A stretch of DNA of 64,000 nucleotides. Source: Mucilaginibacter limnophilus (GTDB taxonomy: Bacteria; Bacteroidota; Bacteroidia; Sphingobacteriales; Sphingobacteriaceae). The position numbers were made by a program, and so were the translations under genes. Of this stretch, positions 8,652 to 17,018 are shown one piece after another. Within the stretch, counting starts at the first letter, position 1, and every line of letters begins with the position of its first letter. The stretch spans positions 62,001-126,000 of the forward strand of contig NZ_SACK01000008.1 in assembly GCF_004005815.1 (NCBI RefSeq). The letters run 5' to 3'. The notes beneath the pieces were generated by a model. It ran no database searches and was not told the origin of the DNA. It saw only the letters and a list, made by a program, of their open reading frames with translations.

Positions 8652-9542
8652 TTAATGCCCACGCGCGCTGTTTAACTCTTTAGAAAATACTCGTGCGTAA
8701 CGTATGGCCGACGGCTTGTCAAGGTGCAGCTGATCGTGCAGTTGTGTATACTGGCTAACATCGGGTATTTCAAAATAATTGTACTTGCCAGGCGGGAAAT
8801 ATTTCTTAAATGCGTCCATAACCGCCTTGCTTTGTTTGCACTTAAATACGTCGGGATGAGTTGGCGTGGCGTAGAAATATATCCTGGTGCCTCGATCCTC
8901 CAACCATTTGAGTTCGTTTTTAAGCTGTGTAAAACTGCTTATTAATGCGGCGGTATCAACCATATTACGGCGGCGTTTCAGTTCACGATAGTGTGCTTCT
9001 TTATCAATGGTTGCCTTTGGGTTTGATTGAAATACACGAAGTACCGGGTTAAATATCCAGTCGCTGAAAAATTGCACCCTTGCAGCGCTGTGTCGCTCTA
9101 CAAAGCCGGCCGCCTGCCCTACAGGCTGATAACAATCGCGCAGAAAAGGAAAATATTTTTTACTGTAAAAATGTATATCACCAAAAATGTAATCGTTAAA
9201 GTCGGTATTAACGGGTTTTAAAACTGCGTTTTCTTCAATAAAAATATATTTAGGAGCGATGTTATTTTCTTTGAGTGTGATAATGCCATTAACCACGCTC
9301 ATTCCCGGATATACCAGCATATATACATCACCGGGCAATGTATTTGGCTCCATCATAGCGGTTAGCGAAGTGCCGATAATCACATCCTTTTTGTGCAGCG
9401 AATCTGTGTATGAATAATTTTGGGTACGTATGGTGTTATCCTGCCACTGGTGCTGAGATACAGGCACCGCGTTACCATAACTTACATAAGCGGCATACAG
9501 TAATAATAAAGCTATGGCGAATAATACTGATCGTTTTATCAT
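8652..9542 (-). CDS. Membrane-anchored SGNH-like protein, partner of MBOAT
   Basis: A 296-residue protein with an N-terminal signal anchor (residues about 5-24) and an exported domain. VIIGTSLTAMMEP resembles the GDS/GTS block of SGNH-like AlgJ/AlgX or DltD partners of MBOAT acyltransferases, and the C-terminal HDQLHLDKPSAIRYAR supplies a DxxH-type motif (HLDKPS). I see this family's layout but cannot assign a named family. It starts 3 bp after the MBOAT gene. In alginate and similar systems the MBOAT protein carries acyl groups across the membrane and an SGNH protein places them on the polymer, which is the most likely role here. Confidence 0.65.
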   Translation of the reverse strand: MIKRSVLFAIALLLLYAAYVSYGNAVPVSQHQWQDNTIRTQNYSYTDSLHKKDVIIGTSLTAMMEPNTLPGDVYMLVYPGMSVVNGIITLKENNIAPKYIFIEENAVLKPVNTDFNDYIFGDIHFYSKKYFPFLRDCYQPVGQAAGFVERHSAARVQFFSDWIFNPVLRVFQSNPKATIDKEAHYRELKRRRNMVDTAALISSFTQLKNELKWLEDRGTRIYFYATPTHPDVFKCKQSKAVMDAFKKYFPPGKYNYFEIPDVSQYTQLHDQLHLDKPSAIRYARVFSKELNSARGH

Positions 9543-9545
9543 AAC

Positions 9546-10967
9546 TTAAAAATTAAAATATATAAACGGCGACGATTGCGCACCATTTACCACAATAAAG
9601 AACAACATTGGCCCGTAAACCAAATAATCGGCTTTGTTAAACACATAGTGTACAGGCCTTGTGTTTTTGTATTTATACAGCAAGTGCATTAATACAATTG
9701 GCGATGAGTACAGGCACAGGTAAGTGATCAGGCGGTAATCATCCTTATAATCGGTATTATTAAGGAATAATATAGCGTAATCAATTGCTCCTTGTAACGT
9801 AGGGAATCTAAACAACGCCATACATGGTACAATTACAAAAAAATATGATATTACCCAGCCCAGCACATTGCGCACTTTGGTGAAACCCCAACTTTTAGTA
9901 CCTTTTTTTATCAGGTGCTCTATCACCAGCGCGCTGCCATGTATTGATCCCCATATAGCAAACGACCACTTTGAACCATGCCATAAACCTGCAAGTACCA
10001 TGGTTAAAAAGATATTGATAAGCGATACTACCTTACCCCTTCGGCCTCCGCCAAGTAAATTGGTGTAAACATAATAACGCAAAAATGACGACAGTGTAAT
10101 ATGCCATCTGCGCCACAGTTCACTAAGCGACGATGATACAAACGGATAATCAAAGTTTTCTTCCAACTGGTAACCAAACAAACCGGCAAGGCCCAGGGCT
10201 ATATATGAATAGCCGGCAAAATCGGCAAACAGCTGAAAGGTGAATCCTAATATCAGCACAAATAATGTTAACGACGACAGGTTATCCATTGCCGGGCTTT
10301 GCAGCCAGGCCGTAAAATATTGCAGGTTATTGGCCACTACCAGTTTTAAAAAGAACCCCAGCACCAGCTTGCGAAAGCAATACTGCCAGTTAATGTTTTT
10401 AATATGCTTGGTTTCTATCTGCGGAAAGAAATGGTTGGCACGAAGTATAGGCCCCGCTATAAGGTGTGGAAAAAATGAGATGAACAGGAAAACATTTTTT
10501 ACATGGGTAAAAAAATTCTGTTTTACCGGTTTATATCCGGGGGAGTTGCGTGCCTTATAGGTATCAAATAAAAGGCTTATTCCTTCAAAAGTGTAAAACG
10601 ATATCCCTATAGGTAACCCCATTATCATGAAGAAATTATATACTTCTGATGTTTCGTTAGTAAAGGTTGATACCAGCATTAGCCCGTACTTGAAGAACAC
10701 CAGCACGAGCACATTAAGTGTTATACCGATAGTTACAAAGGTTTTTCGTGTTTTAAAACTGTTTGAATTGGTTATCAGCCAGCTAAACAGCACATTCATC
10801 GATGCCGAAAAAAGCAGCAGTATTAAAAACGTAGTGCTGTTGAAGTAGTAAAACAGCAGGCTTGCTGCAATAAGTATTTGTGTTTGATACTTTTTTAAAG
10901 GCTTTATATAAAATAGCGCGAATACTACCAGTAAGAAGTATACAAATTTGGCGTCGGTAAAAAGCAT
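9546..10967 (-). CDS. MBOAT family membrane O-acyltransferase (AlgI-like)
   Basis: A 473-residue polytopic membrane protein with about ten helices. Hallmarks are the LIAGPILR segment near residue 170, SSLSELWRRWHITLSSFLRYYVY, and the MVLAGLWHGSKWSFAIWGSIHG block holding the catalytic histidine of the MBOAT fold. Length is that of AlgI/PatA-type proteins (about 460-520). It moves acyl groups, usually acetyl, from the cytoplasm to a polysaccharide in the periplasm. It is first in the six-gene minus-strand glycan operon, directly before the SGNH-like partner. The cluster thus contains both assembly (GT2) and decoration (acyltransfer) functions. Confidence 0.9.
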   Translation of the reverse strand: MLFTDAKFVYFLLVVFALFYIKPLKKYQTQILIAASLLFYYFNSTTFLILLLFSASMNVLFSWLITNSNSFKTRKTFVTIGITLNVLVLVFFKYGLMLVSTFTNETSEVYNFFMIMGLPIGISFYTFEGISLLFDTYKARNSPGYKPVKQNFFTHVKNVFLFISFFPHLIAGPILRANHFFPQIETKHIKNINWQYCFRKLVLGFFLKLVVANNLQYFTAWLQSPAMDNLSSLTLFVLILGFTFQLFADFAGYSYIALGLAGLFGYQLEENFDYPFVSSSLSELWRRWHITLSSFLRYYVYTNLLGGGRRGKVVSLINIFLTMVLAGLWHGSKWSFAIWGSIHGSALVIEHLIKKGTKSWGFTKVRNVLGWVISYFFVIVPCMALFRFPTLQGAIDYAILFLNNTDYKDDYRLITYLCLYSSPIVLMHLLYKYKNTRPVHYVFNKADYLVYGPMLFFIVVNGAQSSPFIYFNF

Positions 10968-11145
10968 GCCTTAGTATCGGTTTATCAAAAGTTTAATAAT
11001 ATAATTGGTTATGTACAGCTTGCTAAGTGCCTGCTGTATTATTATGCACCTAATATATTATTAAATATTTTAACCGTAAAATGCTTGCTAAAAAGATTTT
11101 GCATTTTGAGACACAAGCATCAAATATCACACGAAATATTACCCG

Positions 11146-12165
11146 TTATGATATGGTAAGCTCGCCCCGAAGATCGGTTTCCAGCAGTTCTTTTACTACT
11201 TTCGGATCGCTATGTTGACCAAGCAGATACATGGTTTTGGTAACTGCCGCTTCAAAGGTCATATCATAACCATTGGCTATGCCGATATCCTTTAGCTGCT
11301 TGCTGGTTTCGTAACGGCCAAGTTCAACTGTACCAACCTTACACTGCGAAATGTCGAGTATCACCTTACCGCTGTCGACAGCGTTTTTAAGCAGATCGAT
11401 AAACCAGGCGTCGGTTGTTGTATTACCGGCGCCGAAAGTTTCCATTATAATACCCCTTACGTCGGATGCCAGGACAGTTTCAACTACTTTCGGACTGATA
11501 CCCGGATAAAGTTTCAGTACCGCTACATCGCTTTCAAGTTCATTATGAATGGTTAATTGGCCATCGCCTGGTTGGCGTATATCATTTACGCTGAAACGCA
11601 GGTGCACACCCGACTCGGCCAGTATGGGGTAGTTTGGCGAGCGGAACGCCTCGAATTTTGATGAGTTGTATTTGAATGCCCTGTTCCCTCTGAAAAGCTT
11701 ATAATCGAAATATATACATACTTCCGGCACACGGGCTTTATCATTTTTTTTGGCTTTGGCTATCTCAATAGCCGTCATCAGGTTTTCCTTCGCATCAGTA
11801 CGTACCGCGCTTATGGGCAACTGAGAGCCTGTAAAGATTACCGGCTTATCCAGATTTTCGAGCATAAAGCTAAGCGCCGACGCGGTGTAGGCCATAGTAT
11901 CCGAACCATGCAGAATTACAAAACCGTCAACACTGTCGTAGTTTACCTGAACTAAGCGTGCCAGTTCGCTCCAAATTGCCGGGCTCATGTTTGATGAATC
12001 AATAATGGTATCAAACGAGTGCACCTTTATTTTACAATTAAGGCGTTCAAGTTCGGGCACGTTATCCATTATCTGCTCAAAATTAATTGGGCGAAGCACT
12101 TTGGTAGTCGGGTCACTCATCATACCTATTGTCCCCCCGGTATAGATGATCAGTATCTGGCTCAT
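11146..12165 (-). CDS. ansA: Type I (cytoplasmic) L-asparaginase
   Basis: A 339-residue enzyme that hydrolyses L-asparagine to aspartate and ammonia. YTGGTIGM at 8-15 carries the nucleophilic Thr12, and LHGSDTMAY at about 85-93 carries the second catalytic Thr90 and Asp89. FTGSQLPI and the C-terminal domain with FGAGNTTT are family blocks. No signal peptide is present, which together with length supports the type I cytoplasmic form. It follows the TatD gene by 40 bp and is probably in the same transcript. Confidence 0.92.
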   Translation of the reverse strand: MSQILIIYTGGTIGMMSDPTTKVLRPINFEQIMDNVPELERLNCKIKVHSFDTIIDSSNMSPAIWSELARLVQVNYDSVDGFVILHGSDTMAYTASALSFMLENLDKPVIFTGSQLPISAVRTDAKENLMTAIEIAKAKKNDKARVPEVCIYFDYKLFRGNRAFKYNSSKFEAFRSPNYPILAESGVHLRFSVNDIRQPGDGQLTIHNELESDVAVLKLYPGISPKVVETVLASDVRGIIMETFGAGNTTTDAWFIDLLKNAVDSGKVILDISQCKVGTVELGRYETSKQLKDIGIANGYDMTFEAAVTKTMYLLGQHSDPKVVKELLETDLRGELTIS

Positions 12166-12205
12166 TAAATATTATTCTGGTTTATCAATCAGTTTGTTAT
12201 TATCC

Positions 12206-12973
12206 TTATACACCAAAAATCTTTTCAGAGTTACGCGTTGTTACAGCTGCAACGGTTTCCATATCGGTATCGTGTATCTCAGCTACTTTTTGGGCTACGT
12301 AAACTAAATAAGAACTTTCGTTTGGCTTACCACGGAACGGGGTGGGTGTAAGGTACGGAGAATCTGTTTCTAAAACGATGTTTTGCAAATCAATTTTCTC
12401 AATTGCCTTATCAAGCCCCGAATTTTTGTAAGTAACCACACCTCCTATTCCGAGATAAAATCCTAAGGCTATCACTTTCTCTGCTTGTTCGGTATTCCCG
12501 GTAAAGCAATGGAAAATGCCGCGCAGTTTCTCATCCTGCTCTTCTTCCAATACTTTGAACACCTCGTCAAATGCGTTGCGGCAGTGTATCACTATAGGCA
12601 AATCAAGCTGCTTTGCCCAGGCAATTTGCTGTTTAAAGGCTTTAATTTGTTCGGCTAAAGTAGTTTTATCCCAATACAGGTCGATGCCAATTTCGCCAAC
12701 GGCATAAATTTTACGCTGCGGCTCAAACGCCATAATTTGTTCAAGCTGTGCTTCCCAGCCTTCTTTTACATCACAAGGATGCAGGCCAAGCATTGGGTAA
12801 CACATATCCGGATAAGCATCGGTAAGCGCGAATACCTGCGGCACCGAATCAATATCCACGTTTGGCAAAAACAGCCTTTTTACATTGTTGTTGATACATC
12901 GCTGTATCAGCTGCGCACGCTTAATCTCATTTTTTTCGTAATATAAATGCGTGTGCGTATCGGTTAAAACCAT
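12206..12973 (-). CDS. TatD family metal-dependent deoxyribonuclease
   Basis: A 255-residue TIM-barrel hydrolase. Metal ligands are visible as DTHTHL (His7, His9), GEIGIDLY (Glu), VIHCRNAFDEV and FHCFTGNTEQ, and LETDSPYLTPTPFRG closes the site. Length equals that of TatD proteins (about 255-265). These enzymes act as 3'-5' exonucleases or DNases in DNA repair and quality control. It lies downstream of an FKBP gene with a strong terminator between them, so it probably has its own promoter, and it precedes the asparaginase gene. Confidence 0.9.
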   Translation of the reverse strand: MVLTDTHTHLYYEKNEIKRAQLIQRCINNNVKRLFLPNVDIDSVPQVFALTDAYPDMCYPMLGLHPCDVKEGWEAQLEQIMAFEPQRKIYAVGEIGIDLYWDKTTLAEQIKAFKQQIAWAKQLDLPIVIHCRNAFDEVFKVLEEEQDEKLRGIFHCFTGNTEQAEKVIALGFYLGIGGVVTYKNSGLDKAIEKIDLQNIVLETDSPYLTPTPFRGKPNESSYLVYVAQKVAEIHDTDMETVAAVTTRNSEKIFGV

Positions 12974-12980
12974 GCTGCAA

Positions 12981-13018
12981 AAATAAAAAAGCCCTCTGAT
13001 TTATGTCAGAAGGCTTTT
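12981..13018 (-). terminator. Rho-independent terminator after the first FKBP gene
   Basis: On the minus strand, a stem made from AAGCCTTCTGA and TCAGAGGGCTT closes around ATAAA and ends in a run of T. It begins right after the TAG stop of the FKBP gene at 13021. It closely resembles the terminator after the neighbouring paralogue (14009-14044). Confidence 0.75.
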
Positions 13019-13020
13019 CG

Positions 13021-14004
13021 CTAATTTTTCTTTTTACTTACAGGTGTTTTTTTAGCTGCAGGTTTGCTAACTGATGGCCTTTTCTTCAACGGACGTTTCA
13101 TTACCGGTCCCGGCGCGGCTGCTTTCGCCCGCTTTATCTTTACCAGTTCTACATCAAACACCAGTGTGCTGTATGGCTTTATGGCCTGGCCTGCGCCGCG
13201 GTCGCCATAACCCAGTTGCGAAGGAATGATCAGTTTTGCCTTAGCACCTTCGCCAAGCAATAACAAACCTTCTTCCCAACCCTTTATCACACCGTTTTGG
13301 CCAAGTATCACTTCAATGGGTTTATACTCACGGCCCGGCTGGCTAAGGCCAGCTTTTTGAGCTTCAGACTCAATGCTCGAATCAAATACTTTATCATCAA
13401 GCGTCCGACCAACATAATTTACCAGTACAGTATCACCCGCTTTAGGTTTGGCTTTCGCCGACGGCGCGGTTATAATATATTTTAATCCTGATGCTGTTGT
13501 AACCGGCTTAAGTTTATTGGTTATGATGTATTCGCCTGCTTCGGCAGCCTCTGCGGCTTTTAGTTTTTCAAGCTCGGCATTACGCTCGGCCATAAAGGTT
13601 GCCATCGACTGTACTTTTTCCATTTTTATCAAAGTGACTATCTGCGAACCTTTGGTTATAAACGGCGGACGCTCGCTTTCACGTCCTTTAAATATCGAAT
13701 CAGTAGGTATTTTCACCATCGCACTGTCACCGGCAGACATCTGGACAAAAACATCCATTAGGTCCATCACATTTTGTGAAGGCTTTATGCGCAACTGGAT
13801 AGGCCTGCCCATTTGGTAACTGCTAAACAATACCGAATCTTTTTCGGTACGTTGTATAATATTAAAGCTAATAATATCGTCGATTTTCGCCTTGTCGCCG
13901 GGTGCATCGGTTATCAAAGCAAAGCTTGTCCCGTTTATTTGTTGCTGTGCTTTGGAAGCAAATACCGTTGCCAGCAGCGCCGCAGCTAAAATGTATTTTT
14001 TCAT
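13021..14004 (-). CDS. FKBP-type peptidyl-prolyl isomerase, exported, two-domain
   Basis: A 327-residue exported folding factor. Residues 1-19 form a signal peptide without a lipobox (ends ASKAQ). The canonical FKBP domain spans about 185-290, with KAGDTVLVNYVGRTLDDKVFDSS, VIKGWEEGLLLLGEGAKAKLIIPSQLGYG and the terminal YSTLVFDVELVKI broken over the fold. The N-terminal half (about 25-125) has a similar but degenerate pattern, DISFN..DSVLFSSYQMGRP and SAGDSAMVKIPTDSIF separated, so it may be a second, inactive FKBP fold. The C-terminus is a Lys/Pro-rich tail. It is a tandem paralogue of the next gene. It helps fold proteins in the periplasm. Confidence 0.85.
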   Translation of the reverse strand: MKKYILAAALLATVFASKAQQQINGTSFALITDAPGDKAKIDDIISFNIIQRTEKDSVLFSSYQMGRPIQLRIKPSQNVMDLMDVFVQMSAGDSAMVKIPTDSIFKGRESERPPFITKGSQIVTLIKMEKVQSMATFMAERNAELEKLKAAEAAEAGEYIITNKLKPVTTASGLKYIITAPSAKAKPKAGDTVLVNYVGRTLDDKVFDSSIESEAQKAGLSQPGREYKPIEVILGQNGVIKGWEEGLLLLGEGAKAKLIIPSQLGYGDRGAGQAIKPYSTLVFDVELVKIKRAKAAAPGPVMKRPLKKRPSVSKPAAKKTPVSKKKN

Positions 14005-14008
14005 AGAA

Positions 14009-14044
14009 TAAAAAAGCCTTCCTGATATAACATCAGAAAGGCTT
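14009..14044 (-). terminator. Rho-independent terminator after the second FKBP gene
   Basis: The minus strand reads AAGCCTTTCTGAT, a short loop, ATCAGGAAGGCTT and then a T run. The hairpin lies between the two paralogous FKBP genes and is nearly the same as the terminator after the other copy. Confidence 0.75.
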
Positions 14045-14061
14045 GAAATATTGTTAAACGA

Positions 14062-15030
14062 TTATTTTGTAGCCGGCAGTTGGAGTTTTGGAGCAGCTGG
14101 CTTTGGCGCGTTCGGGTTTGGTTTAATGATGTTCACCAGTTCAACTTCAAATACAAGCGGCATAAATGGCGGAATCACATTTTGAGCGCCTTGTTCGCCG
14201 TAAGCCAGGTTTGATGGGATAACAAATGTAGCTTTTGAACCTTTGTTAAGCAATTGCAAACCTTCATCCCATCCCGGTATAACTTTATGTTCGCCAACGG
14301 CTATACGTATAGGGGCAAATTGACGCATCGGTTCATTCATTTTAGCTTTTACAGCTTCTTCTTTGATATTGGTATCAAATACTTTACCTGTGCTTGCCAG
14401 TTTACCAACATAATTCACCTCGGCAGTATCCCCAACAGCAACATTAGGGCCGCTGCCTTTTTTGCTGATAACATAGTTAAGGCCCGAAGCTGTTTTGTTT
14501 ACTTTCAAATCATTGTCAGCGATATATTTTGACATAATAGCTGGCTCACGTTTTTTTGAAGCTTCACCTAAACCTTTAAAGTAATCAGAGATACGGCCCT
14601 GGAAAACCTGTTCGCTCAGTTTACCTTTCTGAATTACTTTTTCAACTTTAATGTTGTAAATAATGTATTTGCCTTTAAGGCCCGGAGGTTTTGGCTGGCC
14701 TTTTTTGAACATCGAGTCGGTATTGATTTTGATGGTAGCGCTATCCCCTTCGCTAAGTAATGCTAAACCGCTGTAGATATCACCTTTGCTTTGTGGTTTT
14801 TGCATCAAAGATGGCATAGGGCGGCCAGAATCATAAGTTGAACCGAGTACCGAATCGGCATCGTTTTTTGCTATGAGGTTAACACTTATAAAATCGCCTT
14901 CTTTAACGGTTGGTCCTTCTTTATCAGTATGGATCTCATAAAGCAGGCCACCCGGTGCCTCTTTAAGTCCACCATTGCAACTTGCCAGCCCAATTGCAGC
15001 AAGCGCTAAAAACATCAGATTTTTTTTCAT
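14062..15030 (-). CDS. FKBP-type peptidyl-prolyl isomerase, lipoprotein
   Basis: A 322-residue lipoprotein isomerase. The signal peptide ends GLASC with Cys18 as the lipid-modified residue. As in its neighbour, the N-terminal half (about 35-130) looks like a degenerate FKBP fold (GDFISVNLIAKNDADSVL), and the canonical FKBP domain lies at about 190-305 with VAVGDTAEVNYVGKL and VIPGWDEGLQLLNKG. The tail is Pro/Ala-rich rather than Lys-rich. It starts 6 bp after NrnA and likely shares that transcript. The copy downstream has lost the lipobox, so the pair may serve different envelope sites. Confidence 0.86.
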   Translation of the reverse strand: MKKNLMFLALAAIGLASCNGGLKEAPGGLLYEIHTDKEGPTVKEGDFISVNLIAKNDADSVLGSTYDSGRPMPSLMQKPQSKGDIYSGLALLSEGDSATIKINTDSMFKKGQPKPPGLKGKYIIYNIKVEKVIQKGKLSEQVFQGRISDYFKGLGEASKKREPAIMSKYIADNDLKVNKTASGLNYVISKKGSGPNVAVGDTAEVNYVGKLASTGKVFDTNIKEEAVKAKMNEPMRQFAPIRIAVGEHKVIPGWDEGLQLLNKGSKATFVIPSNLAYGEQGAQNVIPPFMPLVFEVELVNIIKPNPNAPKPAAPKLQLPATK

Positions 15031-15036
15031 TCTTCT

Positions 15037-16047
15037 TTATTGTATTAATAACTTTTTATAGTCAGGTAAAATTGATTTAAATTTTTCTATAACGGCTTGA
15101 AGCGGCTCATCGCTGCGGCCGCCTGCAGCATTGCGGTGACCGCCACCTGCAAAATATTTTTTACAAATTTCGTTAGCCGGAAACTCTCCTTTTGAACGTA
15201 AAGACAATTTTACTTCATCAGTGCGTTCAACAATAAAAGCTGCAAGGCGCACATTGCTTATTGATAGAGCATAATTTACTATACCTTCAGTATCTCCGGT
15301 TTCAACTTCGTACTGTTCCAATTCAGCTTTTGTAACGCTTACAATAGCCGTATTGTATTCGTTAAGCACCTCAAGCTTATTCACTAGGCAATTTCCTAAA
15401 AAGCGCAAACGGTTTTCACTCGAACTGTTGTAAACAAGTTCATTTATCCTCCAGTTAACTGCACCGGCATTTATTAATTCAGCCGCTATTATGTGAACTT
15501 CTGCCGTGGTTTTTGGCAGCTTAAATGATGCCGAGTCTGTTAAAATACCGGTGTATAAACAAGTCGCCACATCTTTATTTATCAGAGCCTTATTATTAAG
15601 GGCATCAGCAATAAACATATAAACTAACTGCGCTGTTGCACAGGCATTTATATCCCAGTAACGAAAATCGTCAAAATCCTCGGGCTCCAGGTGATGATCT
15701 ATCATTAGCTTGGCGGCGCTGCTGGCACGTACCGAGGCCTCCATGGCGTTGATGCGTGAAAGCGCGTTAAAGTCCAGACAGAATATCATTTCCGCCTCAG
15801 CTATAAAAGTATCAGCAAGCTGTGTATTTTCAGTATATATCAGAACTTCCTCGTTGCCGGGCATCCAGTTTAAAAAGTCGGCATAGTCTGAAGGGGTAAT
15901 AACTTTAGCATGGTGGCCCTGCTGTATCAGGTAATTATATAATCCCAGCGACGACCCCATAGCGTCCCCATCGGGCTTATGATGGGTAGTTATCACAATT
16001 TTGCGGGGCTGCTCAAGCAAACGGGCAACCGAGGCTATATCCAACAT
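15037..16047 (-). CDS. nrnA: DHH/DHHA1 phosphoesterase, NrnA-like oligoribonuclease/pAp phosphatase
   Basis: A 336-residue cytoplasmic enzyme. The DHH domain has TTHHKPDGDAMGSS at about 20-33, CLDFNAL near 90 and the DHH motif in MIDHHLEPEDF. The C-terminal DHHA1 domain ends with AGGGHRNAAGG. Length and motifs fit NrnA, which degrades 2-5 nt RNA fragments and dephosphorylates 3'-phosphoadenosine 5'-phosphate. It is divergent from ndk and leads a transcript with the FKBP genes. Confidence 0.9.
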   Translation of the reverse strand: MLDIASVARLLEQPRKIVITTHHKPDGDAMGSSLGLYNYLIQQGHHAKVITPSDYADFLNWMPGNEEVLIYTENTQLADTFIAEAEMIFCLDFNALSRINAMEASVRASSAAKLMIDHHLEPEDFDDFRYWDINACATAQLVYMFIADALNNKALINKDVATCLYTGILTDSASFKLPKTTAEVHIIAAELINAGAVNWRINELVYNSSSENRLRFLGNCLVNKLEVLNEYNTAIVSVTKAELEQYEVETGDTEGIVNYALSISNVRLAAFIVERTDEVKLSLRSKGEFPANEICKKYFAGGGHRNAAGGRSDEPLQAVIEKFKSILPDYKKLLIQ

Positions 16048-16206
16048 CCTGACTTTTTAAAGGATTGCAAAGCTAAAATAAATTTCCAACGCATTGATAT
16101 ACTTAACAAAACATTTTTTAAGGGCCAGATTAACGGGATGTTAACAGCTATGTAATGCAGATAAACGTAATTTGTATAAAAATTTAAAACACAGCCTTTA
16201 AAAGCA

Positions 16207-16214
16207 TATTTTTG
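16207..16214 (+). promoter_or_regulatory. -7 element of the ndk promoter
   Basis: TATTTTTG matches TAnnTTTG exactly, 24 bp before the ndk ATG at 16239. A TTTG is present at 16171 but is too far upstream to be the matching -33 box, so only the -7 element is supported. Confidence 0.4.
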
Positions 16215-16238
16215 CGGAAAATTTTGATAACAAGATAA

Positions 16239-16658
16239 ATGGAAACCAACAAAACTTTTACCATGATAAAGCCCGACGCGGTAGCTAACGGCCACATTGG
16301 TGCAATATTGGATAAAATAATTGAAGGCGGCTTTAAAATTGTCGCTTTAAAATATACAGCTTTAACAGCTGAAAAAGCAGGCGAGTTTTATGCTGTGCAC
16401 AAAGAACGTCCTTTTTACAGCGGCTTGGTTAACTTCATGTCATCAGGCCCGATAGTAGCTGCTATATTAGAGAAAGAAAATGCTGTGGAAGATTTCCGCA
16501 AGCTTATCGGCGCTACCGATCCGACCAAAGCCGAAGCAGGCACTATCCGCCAGCTTTTCGCAAAATCAATTGAAGCAAACGCCGTTCACGGTTCAGACAG
16601 CGACGAGAACGCCGCTATTGAAGGCAACTTCTTCTTCTCAGCTTTCGAGCGTTTTTAA
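16239..16658 (+). CDS. ndk: Nucleoside diphosphate kinase
   Basis: A 139-residue enzyme of normal family length that equilibrates NTP and NDP pools by a phospho-histidine. [16 protein letters not shown] opens the fold, and [12 protein letters not shown] contains the catalytic His117. The gene is monocistronic: it has its own TAnnTTTG promoter and a strong terminator shared with the convergent DUF721 gene. Confidence 0.97.
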   Translation: METNKTFTMIKPDAVANGHIGAILDKIIEGGFKIVALKYTALTAEKAGEFYAVHKERPFYSGLVNFMSSGPIVAAILEKENAVEDFRKLIGATDPTKAEAGTIRQLFAKSIEANAVHGSDSDENAAIEGNFFFSAFERF

Positions 16659-16676
16659 GCCGTATCTACAAAGCAT

Positions 16677-16711
16677 AAAAAATCCCGTATCTGTTTCAGT
16701 ACGGGATTTTT
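16677..16711. terminator. Bidirectional terminator between ndk and DUF721
   Basis: AAAAATCCCGTA, a 10-nt loop, then TACGGGATTTTTA. The perfect stem is flanked by A and T runs, so it can act on both convergent transcripts. Confidence 0.8.
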
Positions 16712-16727
16712 ATATTTATAACTTATA

Positions 16728-17018
16728 CTAAATAAATACCATCTCCTCTATCAGTTTCGAGCCCACTTCTTCGTTTATTTTATCGATGATCTGGCTGCGT
16801 ACCAGCACCAGTTCATTCCTGATTACCGACGACTCGATGCGTACGAACAGTTTCTTATCGCTGATGTAGATCTCTTTGGTCCGATTGGCTACCGGCTTGC
16901 CTACAAAATGCGCCCAGTTGGAGATAACACCCGTCTCATCGTACTTGCGTTTTATTTTATACACCTGCATCATCTGCTCAATGGCTTCCTTAATCGATTT
17001 GTCGTTAGTTTTGCGCAT
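16728..17018 (-). CDS. DUF721 (DciA-like) protein
   Basis: A 96-residue small protein of the DUF721 family, recognised from ISNWAHFVGKPVANRT and KKLFVRIESSVIRNELVLVR. In other bacteria DciA-type DUF721 proteins help load the replicative helicase, and this short form matches the Bacteroidota version. Its start overlaps the end of recF by 14 bp, a common arrangement for DUF721 near dnaA/recF-type genes. Function here is by homology only. Confidence 0.8.
   Translation of the reverse strand: MRKTNDKSIKEAIEQMMQVYKIKRKYDETGVISNWAHFVGKPVANRTKEIYISDKKLFVRIESSVIRNELVLVRSQIIDKINEEVGSKLIEEMVFI

Noticed and set aside
16035..16295. 86-residue minus-strand frame upstream of nrnA
   Set aside because: It overlaps the ndk promoter and start and has no domain-like sequence; ndk is certain.
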